IMG/VR virus record: IMGVR_UViG_3300020462_000029 | Span: 1-30,385 of that record | Reading direction: 5' to 3' (one strand) | Source: a virus | Length of the DNA: 30,385 nt | In this document: piece after piece, positions 9,501 through 16,014 of the stretch | How positions within the stretch are numbered: position 1 is the stretch's first letter | Layout: every line of letters begins with the position of its first letter | Position numbers and translations under genes: made by a program | Notes under the pieces: generated by a model | Databases searched by the model: none | Seen by the model: the letters and a program-made list of their open reading frames with translations, nothing else | Told to the model about the DNA's origin: nothing

Positions 9501-12500
9501 AGATTACAAAATAATCCCAACATTCGGTGACAACCCTCTTAGAAACGTAATTGATTATAGACCAATAGTTACAGAATCATTGACCAATGCTGGATCTGTA
9601 ACCTCTCCATATGTTTTAAGTGCAACTAAGTATTTTGATTTTGCTAATAGAGCATTTACCAGTAACTTAACTGGTATACCTGGTCAAGGAGATACTACTA
9701 TTCTAAGTTTACAATACTATCTTGGAAGAGTAGATAAGGTCTTCATGAGTAAAAATAGTGTCATTCAGGTAGTTAAAGGTGCACCTGCACCTAATCCAGT
9801 ATCTCCTGATGACCTTGATGATGCGATGTTGTTAGGAACATTGACATACGAACCATATGTTTTTAATGTCGAAGAAGATATTGAAATTAAAGAAACAAAT
9901 TATAAGAGATATACCTTTAGAGATATTCAAGTACTTGAAGATAGAATTAAAACTCTAGAATACTATACTCAGTTATCATTACTTGAAAGTGAAACTGCAA
10001 GTATGGAAATTAGAGACACTAGTGGTCTTAGCAGATTTAAGAATGGATTTATGGTAGACAACTTTGCAAGTCTTTCTTCTAGTGATACCTTACATCCAGA
10101 TTATAGAGTTTCTCTTGACTTTGAAGAAGGTCAACTCAGACCAGCTCATTACACTACATCAGTACCTTTAACATACAGTACATCATCTACTAGTGTCACT
10201 ACTAGCGTTGATGATGTGGTTACACTTCCATATACAGATTCTGTTCTAATTGATCAACCTTATGCATCTGCTGTAGAGAACGTCAACCCATTTAACGTAT
10301 TCACATACATGGGAGATGTTCAACTATATCCAGAATCAGATAACTGGGTAGATACAACATCATTAAATCCAATTCAAGGTCCTGTTGTAGAGGGTAACTT
10401 CTTAACAACAGTCAGACAATATAATGCAGACCAAAATGGTTTCGCACCTATTCAATGGAATTCATGGAAAACTACATGGACTGGAACTGATGTTTCTAAG
10501 AAAACTGGTGGATGGAGAACTGATGCTGGTAAAGGAAGGAGATTAGAGCGTAGAACAATTACTACAACCACTACAACTACTACAAAACAAACAAGAACTG
10601 GTATTAGATATAGAGTTACTCCTATTATTGAACAACAATCACTTGGTAGTAAAGTTGTATCAGTAGAGCATATTCAGTTTATGCGTTCAAGAAATATTGA
10701 ATTTAGTTGTGAGAAGTTGAAGCCTAGAACTAAGTTCTATCCATTCTTTGATGGTATTGCATTAACGCAGAAACTTATTACTCCTAAGATAATGGGAGTT
10801 ATTAAAGATACATCTACTGATGCAAAAACTAATAGTATTCCTTTCCAGATTGGTGAGACTGTAGTTGTAAGTATGGGTGTAGGTACTGGTACTAAAGGAA
10901 TTAGATTTAAAGGAAAGGTATCTGCACCTAATGATGGATTTGCAATCAACCCATTAGACGGTACAGACATTTCATCTACAACTGATTATACATCAAACCT
11001 AGCATTCATTAATATTGATACTAGATCTCTTGGTGATCAGGCAAAGGGTACTTACTATGGTTCTCCTAAAATCAATGATTATCTTGTAGGGGAAACTTCT
11101 GGTGCTATTGCAAAGGTATCTAATAAGGATTTAATTACTGATAAGAAAGGAAAACTTAAAGGATCATTCTTTATTGATCGTCCTAAGAAAGCAGGTGTAC
11201 AGAAATTTAAGACTGGTACTAAACTGTTTAGATTGAGTGATTCTTCTAGTGATAGTAAAGTACCTGGCATATCAGATAGTAGTGGTGAGGTAGAATTTAC
11301 TTCATCTGGTATTTTACAGACTACACAGGAGACTATTATATCTGTAAGAAATGCTAAGGTAACATCTGAACAGATGAAAGATGCTAGAACACTTACAAGT
11401 GTTAGTGAGACAGCTGCAGAAGAGACAAGATGGCATGACCCTCTTGCACAGACTTTCCTTGTTGATGATTCTGCACTTAAAGGTGGAGTATTCTTAACTA
11501 AGATTGATCTATTCTTCTTCACTAAGGATCCAGAGATTCCAGTTTCTATTGATATTAGAACTGTTGAAAATGGTACTCCAACACAAACAGTACTACCATT
11601 CTCAAAGGTTGTATTAGATGCAGAAGATGTCTTTACATCAACTGATGCTTCCAAGCCTACTACATTCACATTCAAGTCTCCAGTATTCATACAAGAGAGA
11701 AAAGAACATTCTATTGTTGTCACATCTGACTCCAATCAGTATAAGGTATTCATATCACTTCTTGGTAAGGACGCTATTGACGCTGCACATGTTGGGGAGA
11801 AGATATCTGAGCAACCATATATCGGTGTACTATTCAAGTCACAGAACGCATCTACATGGACACCTTCTCAGTATGAAGATTTGATGTTCAAGATCTATAG
11901 AGCAGAGTTTACAATTCCGACTGCAGCTTCACCTTCTAGATTAGTATTGGAGAATGCTACACTTGGAGAAAGTAATGGTGGTTTCTTAAATCTTGCACCT
12001 AACGCCCTGAAATTAACTTCAGGTAGCGATGAGATTAGAGTATTCCATAGTAACCATGGTATGCAATCTGCACTTAACTACGTTAAAACTGAGGGTATTA
12101 TATCTGAAGTTCCAGATACTGTCATATCTTCATCTGGTGGACTGTCATCCACAGCGACTGGTGCAATTTTAGTGGTTTCTGATGCGTCTCAATTCCATAC
12201 AACTATAGGTGGATCTGCAGTAAGTAACTCCAATCCTGGTTTTATTAAAATATTAGGAACTGCTGAAGACGGTAGTGGTGATGAGATTATCGCATATGAC
12301 GCGATCAATGGTAATACTATTACTATTAATTCTTCTGGTAGAAACTATACTAATGGTTCAGGAACGGGTACTGGTAAAACTCATTTACAAAATGCTGTAG
12401 TCCAGTGCTATAACATTGCAGGTATTCCACTAACATTACTCAATACAACTCATAGTAGTACAACTGGTGGTATCATTTCCATCAATAGTCCACATTCTTA

Positions 12501-13311
12501 TAACTTAAAGATTAGTGGTAAGAATGCAGGTAAGAGTATTCAGGCTGGTGGACCTAACATTCTTGCATCACAAAACATTCCTTGGGATGTTCTTACTCCA
12601 CAGGTACAGACTCAAATAGAACCTCAAACAGGAATTGCTGTTAGAGTTCAAGGAACCAGTGGAACATCTTGTGGTCCTTTCGGTACTTCTAGTGCAGAAA
12701 CATCATTTGTTAAAGACACTGTGTATACTGATGTTACTATTGGTGAGGAAAATTACTTCCCTGCAACCAAGGTAATTGCAAATCAACTAAATGAAATCAA
12801 TAGAATGAATAACGTTAAGTCATTTAGTATGGAATGTGACCTTACTACAGAGGTAAGTCATCTAACACCTGTGGTTGACCTTACTAGATGTTCTATTATT
12901 ACAACAGGTAATGTATACAATAACATAGAACCTACCAGTAATATTGGTGGGGAATGTGCTGCTAACTATGTTACCAAGGTTGCCAAAATGGAGAAAAGTG
13001 CAACTGGCTTAAAGGTTATGTGTGCAGCAAATACATGGACTGATTCTAAGATTGTAGTAATGTACAAGTTAGTTCCTGTTGGTTACGCTGGTAGTCTTGA
13101 TGATTTAGAATTTAGATTCTTTAATACTACAGGTGTACCAGATAACGGTGCTTTAATTCCTCAAAATGATCTTAGTACATTCACTGACTATGAATATACT
13201 ATTGAAGATAGTGATGAATTTGATGGTTTCCAAGTTAAAATTGCTTTATTAGGACGTAACCAACCATACATACCAAGGGTAAAAGACTTTAGAGCAATAG
13301 CCTTAGCATAA
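6595..13311 (+). CDS. DUF4815-type giant baseplate or tail-fibre-base protein
   Basis: A 2238-residue structural protein. The N-terminus (APYYDDF..., LFKPGYPVQARELTTLQ, NQIDTFGQGVYKEG, VIPGG), the YVRGYF stretch and AYVQGYRTE...KPR are typical of DUF4815 phage proteins as I remember them. Residues about 420-900 hold GE-x-x-x-G-x-[TN]SGA units. Residues about 1105-1190 contain a coiled-coil-like DIQVLEDRIKTLEYYTQLSL, followed by RFKNGFMVD and LRPAHY. A Thr-rich linker follows, then FMRSRNIEF...FYPFFDG (about 1355-1385). From residue 1614, DPLAQTFLVDD...FLTKIDLFFFTKD and the downstream strands match a domain widespread in phage fibre-base proteins. The C-terminus (about 2050-2238) begins NYFPATKVIANQLNE. 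No signal or membrane segment is seen. The ATG abuts the gp8 stop. Its place after gp8 suggests a gp9/gp10-like role, but this is an inference from position. Confidence 0.85.
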   Translation: MAQNTNLNIAPYYDDFDSSKGFLKVLFKPGYPVQARELTTLQSLLQNQIDTFGQGVYKEGAMVIPGGTTLNKSVPCVIIQNTYLNLDVENYRTALDGQVIKGSTSGVRARILFSISATTSTRNNISFYINYIQKANDNTTTTFTDGETFTCESDITYASTTITAGTPLAQLLNSSANSYGSTANVGSGTYYVRGYFAPVTEQTIILDQYDTNPSYKVGLKVEERIITADEDATLYDNAIGSTNFSAPGADRFKITLTLVKKLLTDPNSADFIELLRTNAGKLEKKVERSELGFINDILATRTKEESGDYYVKKFKLDVRENLNDGFNNGVYSTGTTTSGGVTASESNISVQLSSGQAYVQGYRTERLSTTYKDVEKPRTFETETNKSISANFGNFILLTNVHVTPNIYETVEIRNVVTSTPGTPAGTVIGRTRVIDVDQNSGSAGFATANTYKANVVDTDFYTQVDLGSGSGVSWTPERLVVGRTSGATAILVSGSSTTGYLTNITGDFLVGEKLDYDVAAASGNGGLSGSRSISVITKFGMGDVKSYAYNGGAGTADAVLDVQVALPGSGTILSAASGSGVGSTATITSTLSNYNSQLRVGDIVEFGNNGVAHRARVTVVSSAYAFNVTKINTGNVSNGGVNGAIVRTRPEIKEAQNKALISYLGYDAVKNTNNNNTQNPAGYFRKSVTGQVVSSGNVSIDAGAGLVWRDAGDADDFRVIVTAGTGDGNVLTSGNGFTINGTSSNIQSVQLQGLSGVTSVNVIGTVYSSNRSSKAKTVERMKILKVDKTFGSAVNGLTQSLVGYGHRIGDARISLGTGDAYKIKAILESQDSNAPVIPNFTQTNLVGSLSVDEVITGDNSGARARIVAENGNTVYYLPVDDDRFTDNETITADGGATLKISGSPTLGSKDITDSYTLDDGQREQFYDYSSIIRKAGYAEPTHQIFIIFDRFLTTAGVNPYTVDSYPTEDYKIIPTFGDNPLRNVIDYRPIVTESLTNAGSVTSPYVLSATKYFDFANRAFTSNLTGIPGQGDTTILSLQYYLGRVDKVFMSKNSVIQVVKGAPAPNPVSPDDLDDAMLLGTLTYEPYVFNVEEDIEIKETNYKRYTFRDIQVLEDRIKTLEYYTQLSLLESETASMEIRDTSGLSRFKNGFMVDNFASLSSSDTLHPDYRVSLDFEEGQLRPAHYTTSVPLTYSTSSTSVTTSVDDVVTLPYTDSVLIDQPYASAVENVNPFNVFTYMGDVQLYPESDNWVDTTSLNPIQGPVVEGNFLTTVRQYNADQNGFAPIQWNSWKTTWTGTDVSKKTGGWRTDAGKGRRLERRTITTTTTTTTKQTRTGIRYRVTPIIEQQSLGSKVVSVEHIQFMRSRNIEFSCEKLKPRTKFYPFFDGIALTQKLITPKIMGVIKDTSTDAKTNSIPFQIGETVVVSMGVGTGTKGIRFKGKVSAPNDGFAINPLDGTDISSTTDYTSNLAFINIDTRSLGDQAKGTYYGSPKINDYLVGETSGAIAKVSNKDLITDKKGKLKGSFFIDRPKKAGVQKFKTGTKLFRLSDSSSDSKVPGISDSSGEVEFTSSGILQTTQETIISVRNAKVTSEQMKDARTLTSVSETAAEETRWHDPLAQTFLVDDSALKGGVFLTKIDLFFFTKDPEIPVSIDIRTVENGTPTQTVLPFSKVVLDAEDVFTSTDASKPTTFTFKSPVFIQERKEHSIVVTSDSNQYKVFISLLGKDAIDAAHVGEKISEQPYIGVLFKSQNASTWTPSQYEDLMFKIYRAEFTIPTAASPSRLVLENATLGESNGGFLNLAPNALKLTSGSDEIRVFHSNHGMQSALNYVKTEGIISEVPDTVISSSGGLSSTATGAILVVSDASQFHTTIGGSAVSNSNPGFIKILGTAEDGSGDEIIAYDAINGNTITINSSGRNYTNGSGTGTGKTHLQNAVVQCYNIAGIPLTLLNTTHSSTTGGIISINSPHSYNLKISGKNAGKSIQAGGPNILASQNIPWDVLTPQVQTQIEPQTGIAVRVQGTSGTSCGPFGTSSAETSFVKDTVYTDVTIGEENYFPATKVIANQLNEINRMNNVKSFSMECDLTTEVSHLTPVVDLTRCSIITTGNVYNNIEPTSNIGGECAANYVTKVAKMEKSATGLKVMCAANTWTDSKIVVMYKLVPVGYAGSLDDLEFRFFNTTGVPDNGALIPQNDLSTFTDYEYTIEDSDEFDGFQVKIALLGRNQPYIPRVKDFRAIALA

Positions 13312-13529
13312 TGGAAAACATTGAACTAATCCCAGTCGAGGGTCATAACGCCCTAGGCAGAGATCCACAATCTAATGCAATTTTGAATACGGATATGTCT
13401 GGTTACGAGGCATATAAGAAAGCACGTCAAAATGCACGGAAAAAAGATAGAGACATGCAAATTTTACGAAATGAAATTGATGAATTGAAGTCTCTTGTAA
13501 ATACTTTAGTCCAGAAAGAGGATAAATAG
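13311..13529 (+). CDS. Small coiled-coil virion-associated protein
   Basis: 72 residues, starting in a TAATG overlap with the stop of the DUF4815-type gene, which suggests translational coupling. The N-terminal half contains NALGRDPQSNAILNTD and GYEAYKKAR. The C-terminal half is Lys/Arg/Glu rich with a heptad-like pattern (MQILRNEIDELKSLVNTLV), consistent with a short coiled coil. Short proteins of this kind are common between the baseplate and fibre genes of marine T4-like phages; the function is unknown. A connector or fibre-assembly role is only an inference from position. Confidence 0.8.
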   Translation: MENIELIPVEGHNALGRDPQSNAILNTDMSGYEAYKKARQNARKKDRDMQILRNEIDELKSLVNTLVQKEDK

Positions 13530-13561
13530 GTTTAAGCTAAATAATATAGGGAAATTATTAG
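13521..13561 (+). promoter_or_regulatory. Late promoter region before the BppU-like gene, overlapping an AT hairpin
   Basis: CTAAATA (13537-13543) is the variant late motif I recall for T4-like cyanophages. It ends 22 bases before the ATG at 13565, the same spacing as the TATAAATA sites near 5053 and 23160. A second near-match, GATAAATA (13521-13528), overlaps the upstream stop codon. An 8-bp AT-rich stem with one bulged A can form between 13537-13545 and 13554-13561, with an 8-base loop. It would involve the promoter and the weak AGAG ribosome binding site in read-through RNA. Confidence 0.55.
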
Positions 13562-13564
13562 AGA

Positions 13565-13903
13565 ATGGCTAGTGCTGTATCAAACTTATTGATTTACCAA
13601 GGTGCAGATTTCACCATTGATTTTACAGTGGAGAATGATAATGGTACTGCTTTTAACCTTACTGGTTATACAGTAGCTTGTAAAATCAAAAAGCACTATA
13701 CAAGTAGTTCGTCTCAGACTGTAACTGCAGCAGTTTTATCACCTGCTACTTCTGGTCAGATACAGTTATCTCTAACTAATGGCCAAACGACCGCAATGAA
13801 GTCAGGTCGTTTTGTATATGATGTCGTTATTACTGCAGCATCTGGAACAAAATCCAGAGTGCTCGAAGGTTCTGTAAGTGTACTTGAGGGGGTAACACTC
13901 TAA
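13565..13903 (+). CDS. BppU-N-like beta-sandwich tail protein
   Basis: 112 residues, wholly beta-rich. It begins LLIYQGADFTIDFTV, followed by NLTGYTVACKIK, then a strand-turn pattern ending GRFVYDVVI...VLEGSVSVLEGV. The order Q-G-D/A-[FT]-x-[LI]-x-F-x-V, LTGYT, and Y-D-[VI] resembles the N-terminal domain of phage baseplate upper proteins (BppU family), which anchors receptor-binding proteins to the baseplate. This is a fold-level resemblance from pattern only. It follows the only intergenic gap over 30 bases in the window, and its last codons carry the G-rich ribosome binding site for the next gene. Confidence 0.7.
   Translation: MASAVSNLLIYQGADFTIDFTVENDNGTAFNLTGYTVACKIKKHYTSSSSQTVTAAVLSPATSGQIQLSLTNGQTTAMKSGRFVYDVVITAASGTKSRVLEGSVSVLEGVTL
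13886..13892 (+). promoter_or_regulatory. Strong ribosome binding site GAGGGGG inside the end of the BppU-like gene
   Basis: GAGGGGG lies 10 bases before the ATG at 13903 and encodes the Glu-Gly of the upstream C-terminus. It supports that start and the TAATG coupling. Confidence 0.65.
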
Positions 13904-14124
13904 TGGCAAGATTAAGATTTGGAGATCAATCCGTACCTAAGGTGACAAGAGTCGCCACAGGTGGTGGAGGAGGTACGATCGGAGGAATGTCCGATGTAGA
14001 CCTAACCGATACATCACAGGGTGGATTGGCTGATGGTTCTGTTCTTGTGTACTCTGCTACAGATACAAAATTTGTACCAACAAACGTCTTAAATAACATC
14101 ACTATCAACGGGGGTAGCTTCTGA
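13903..14124 (+). CDS. Short fibre-like peptide with a C-terminal INGGSF motif
   Basis: 73 residues. After a basic N-terminus and a Gly-rich stretch (VATGGGGGTIGG) it carries MSDVDLTDTS...DGSVLVYSATDTKFVP. This resembles the [LM]-[ST]-DVD...DG-x-VLVY...[WF]VP unit common in phage tail-fibre proteins. It ends NNITINGGSF, close to the end of the following 558-residue fibre (TNTIDGGTF). Start and stop overlap the neighbours by one base each (TAATG, TGATG), suggesting coupled translation. It could be a separately encoded adaptor segment of the fibre. The function is inferred from motif and position. Confidence 0.75.
   Translation: MARLRFGDQSVPKVTRVATGGGGGTIGGMSDVDLTDTSQGGLADGSVLVYSATDTKFVPTNVLNNITINGGSF
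14110..14114 (+). promoter_or_regulatory. G5 ribosome binding site inside the end of the short fibre peptide
   Basis: GGGGG lies 9 bases before the ATG at 14124. It is made by the Gly-Gly codons of the upstream NGGSF terminus, in a genome where G runs are rare. Confidence 0.55.
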
Positions 14125-15800
14125 TGGCATCAAATATACTCATTAAAAGGAGTACTGGGGCAACCGCACCAGGATCCATTACTTACGGTGAATTAGCCGT
14201 AACTATTGGTGGTAACGGAACGCAAGCAAACGCGGATGACCGTCTGTTTGTTGGTGATAATAACGGTGCTGCCCAAATAGTTGGTGGTAAATACTTCACA
14301 GACATGCTTGATCATGTTGCAGGTACTCTTACTGCTAGTTCTGCAGTCGTTGTAGATAGCAACTCAAAGATAGATAACTGGAACGTAGATGATATAAACT
14401 TAAATGGTAATACTATTACAACTGGTACTGCAGATACAGATATAATCTTAGCTGCAAATGGTACTGGTAAGGTCGTCATACAAGACGGTCAAGAATTAGA
14501 ATTTGGAACCACAGGTGATCTTGAATTTGTATTCAATGATTCTGACGCTGTTCTCGACATCCAACGTGCTGCAGGTACCCCCGACTTGCGTATCGCTGAT
14601 GATTTACGTTTATACTTTGGTACTAATAAGGATGGTGGTATTCGTTATGATGAGACTTCTTTAGATAAAGTACGAGTTGATGGTGCTGATTGGGAGTTTG
14701 ACAATCAGGTTGCTGTCAAAATTGCAGACTCTACTGCATCCACTAACTCAACATCTGGTGCACTACAAGTTGTTGGTGGTGTTGGTGTAGGAGGAAAAGT
14801 CTCTGCTGGATCTCTTCTAGTTGAAGGTGATGCTCAAATTGGTGATGCACCTGGTGATGCGTTGACTGTTAATTCAACAACAACATTCCAAAACGGAGTT
14901 ACTTTCAATGGAACAACTACCATTCAAGGTAACATAGGTCAAACTGGTGAGTTCACTATTGACCAGTTAAAGATGGATGGTAATGTCATCTCTACCACTG
15001 CTGGTACTGAGATGATCATTGACCCATATCCTGCAGGTGGAGACGCAGCTGGATTGGTTATCATCAAAGGTGACTTACAGATTGACGGTACTACAACTAC
15101 TGTTAACTCTGCCGAGATGAGTGTTAATGATCCTACTATTGCATTAGGTGATCCTACTACAGTACTTACTAACACATCAAGTTCTGCCAGTGGACAGGCA
15201 GATGTTGTTGTTGATAAGGTAACAGGCATAAGTGCAGGTGACTCAATCACCTCTGCTAGTGGCGTTCCTGGCTCAACTACAATTGCTAGTATTAATACTG
15301 GAACTAAAACACTTACATTGTCCGCAAACTTGACAGGCACACTTGCTGCTGGTACATCATTTACTGTCACAAGATCAGCAAATGATGCATTAGATCGTGG
15401 TGTTAAAATTCATTATTATGATGGTTCAAACTCTAAGTTTGGTTTCTTCGGTTTTGATAGATCTGGAGGTGCTGATGGATTAGGTGCTTGGACATTCATT
15501 GAAAATGCTAGTGACACTGGTGGAGTATTTGGCGTAACAGGTCAACGTGGTACAGTTGTACTAGGTGATCTAGAGTTAGATACTGACCTTGAAGTTCAGT
15601 TTGGTGGTACTGGTGTAAGTACCTTTACCGAAAAAGGTATTGTATATGGTAACGCTGCGGGTGCAATGCAAGTTACTGCTGCAGCAAACATAGCATCTCC
15701 TGGTACAGGAACTGATGCTACAACATCCTATCAAATACTTACCGTAACCTCTGCTGGTGTTCCCGTATGGACGAACACAATCGACGGGGGCACGTTTTAA
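14124..15800 (+). CDS. Tail fibre protein (558 residues)
   Basis: The N-terminus ILIKRSTGATAPGSITYGELAV...DRLFVGDN is of the short N-terminal fibre domain type also found in Mtd-like receptor-binding proteins (an IKRST...GELA...LYVG pattern). The body has repeated short strands typical of trimeric fibres: LNGNTITTGTADTDIILAAN, GTGKVVI, SGALQVVGGVGVGGKVSAGS, LLVEGDAQIG, GDLQIDGTTTTVNS and SVNDPTIALGD. A stretch near residues 420-470 (KFGFFGFDRSGG...GAWTFIENA) resembles the fibre unit that reads FFGWD...TFIP in other phages. It ends in VWTNTIDGGTF. No intramolecular chaperone or lysozyme-like domain is seen. It probably forms part of a trimeric fibre shaft with the neighbouring proteins. Confidence 0.85.
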   Translation: MASNILIKRSTGATAPGSITYGELAVTIGGNGTQANADDRLFVGDNNGAAQIVGGKYFTDMLDHVAGTLTASSAVVVDSNSKIDNWNVDDINLNGNTITTGTADTDIILAANGTGKVVIQDGQELEFGTTGDLEFVFNDSDAVLDIQRAAGTPDLRIADDLRLYFGTNKDGGIRYDETSLDKVRVDGADWEFDNQVAVKIADSTASTNSTSGALQVVGGVGVGGKVSAGSLLVEGDAQIGDAPGDALTVNSTTTFQNGVTFNGTTTIQGNIGQTGEFTIDQLKMDGNVISTTAGTEMIIDPYPAGGDAAGLVIIKGDLQIDGTTTTVNSAEMSVNDPTIALGDPTTVLTNTSSSASGQADVVVDKVTGISAGDSITSASGVPGSTTIASINTGTKTLTLSANLTGTLAAGTSFTVTRSANDALDRGVKIHYYDGSNSKFGFFGFDRSGGADGLGAWTFIENASDTGGVFGVTGQRGTVVLGDLELDTDLEVQFGGTGVSTFTEKGIVYGNAAGAMQVTAAANIASPGTGTDATTSYQILTVTSAGVPVWTNTIDGGTF

Positions 15801-15810
15801 CACATGAATT

Positions 15811-16014
15811 ATGAATGCACAAATCGTTATAGCTACATTACAGAAAAAACTTTCTGAAGCGACACTGATAAATGTTATGTTGGAAGCTCAAATCCAAGAT
15901 TTACAAAATCAGTTAAATAGTATCAAAGAACAACAATCTGAGAATGACTTAGATGGCAGCGGAATCGACCAGAATCAAGCTAAAGAGATCAACGACAGCA
16001 TCAGTAGTACCTAG
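15811..16014 (+). CDS. Small coiled-coil protein overlapping the large fibre gene
   Basis: 67 residues. Residues 1-45 are a continuous helix with hydrophobic heptad spacing (IVIATLQKKLSEATLINVML, then EAQIQDLQNQLNSI), giving a likely coiled coil. The last 20 residues are polar and unstructured in appearance. Its 3' end overlaps the 2403-residue fibre gene by 62 bases in another frame, so the tail sequence is constrained by the start of that gene. Coiled-coil pattern and position support a real gene. An ATG at 15804 opens only 17 codons. It may trimerise a fibre or act as an assembly factor; this is inference. Confidence 0.75.
   Translation: MNAQIVIATLQKKLSEATLINVMLEAQIQDLQNQLNSIKEQQSENDLDGSGIDQNQAKEINDSISST

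Noticed and set aside
11079-11735. 218-residue open frame on the minus strand
   Set aside because: It lies wholly inside the well-supported DUF4815-type gene. Similar long minus frames shadow every gene here because of the codon bias; no family motifs or ribosome binding site.
11618-11884. 88-residue plus-strand frame inside the DUF4815-type gene
   Set aside because: Out-of-frame shadow within the conserved DPLAQTF domain, low-complexity and without a ribosome binding site.
15804-15857. 17-codon frame from an ATG 13 bases after a G5 run
   Set aside because: Too short, no recognisable pattern, and overlaps the better supported coiled-coil gene at 15811.
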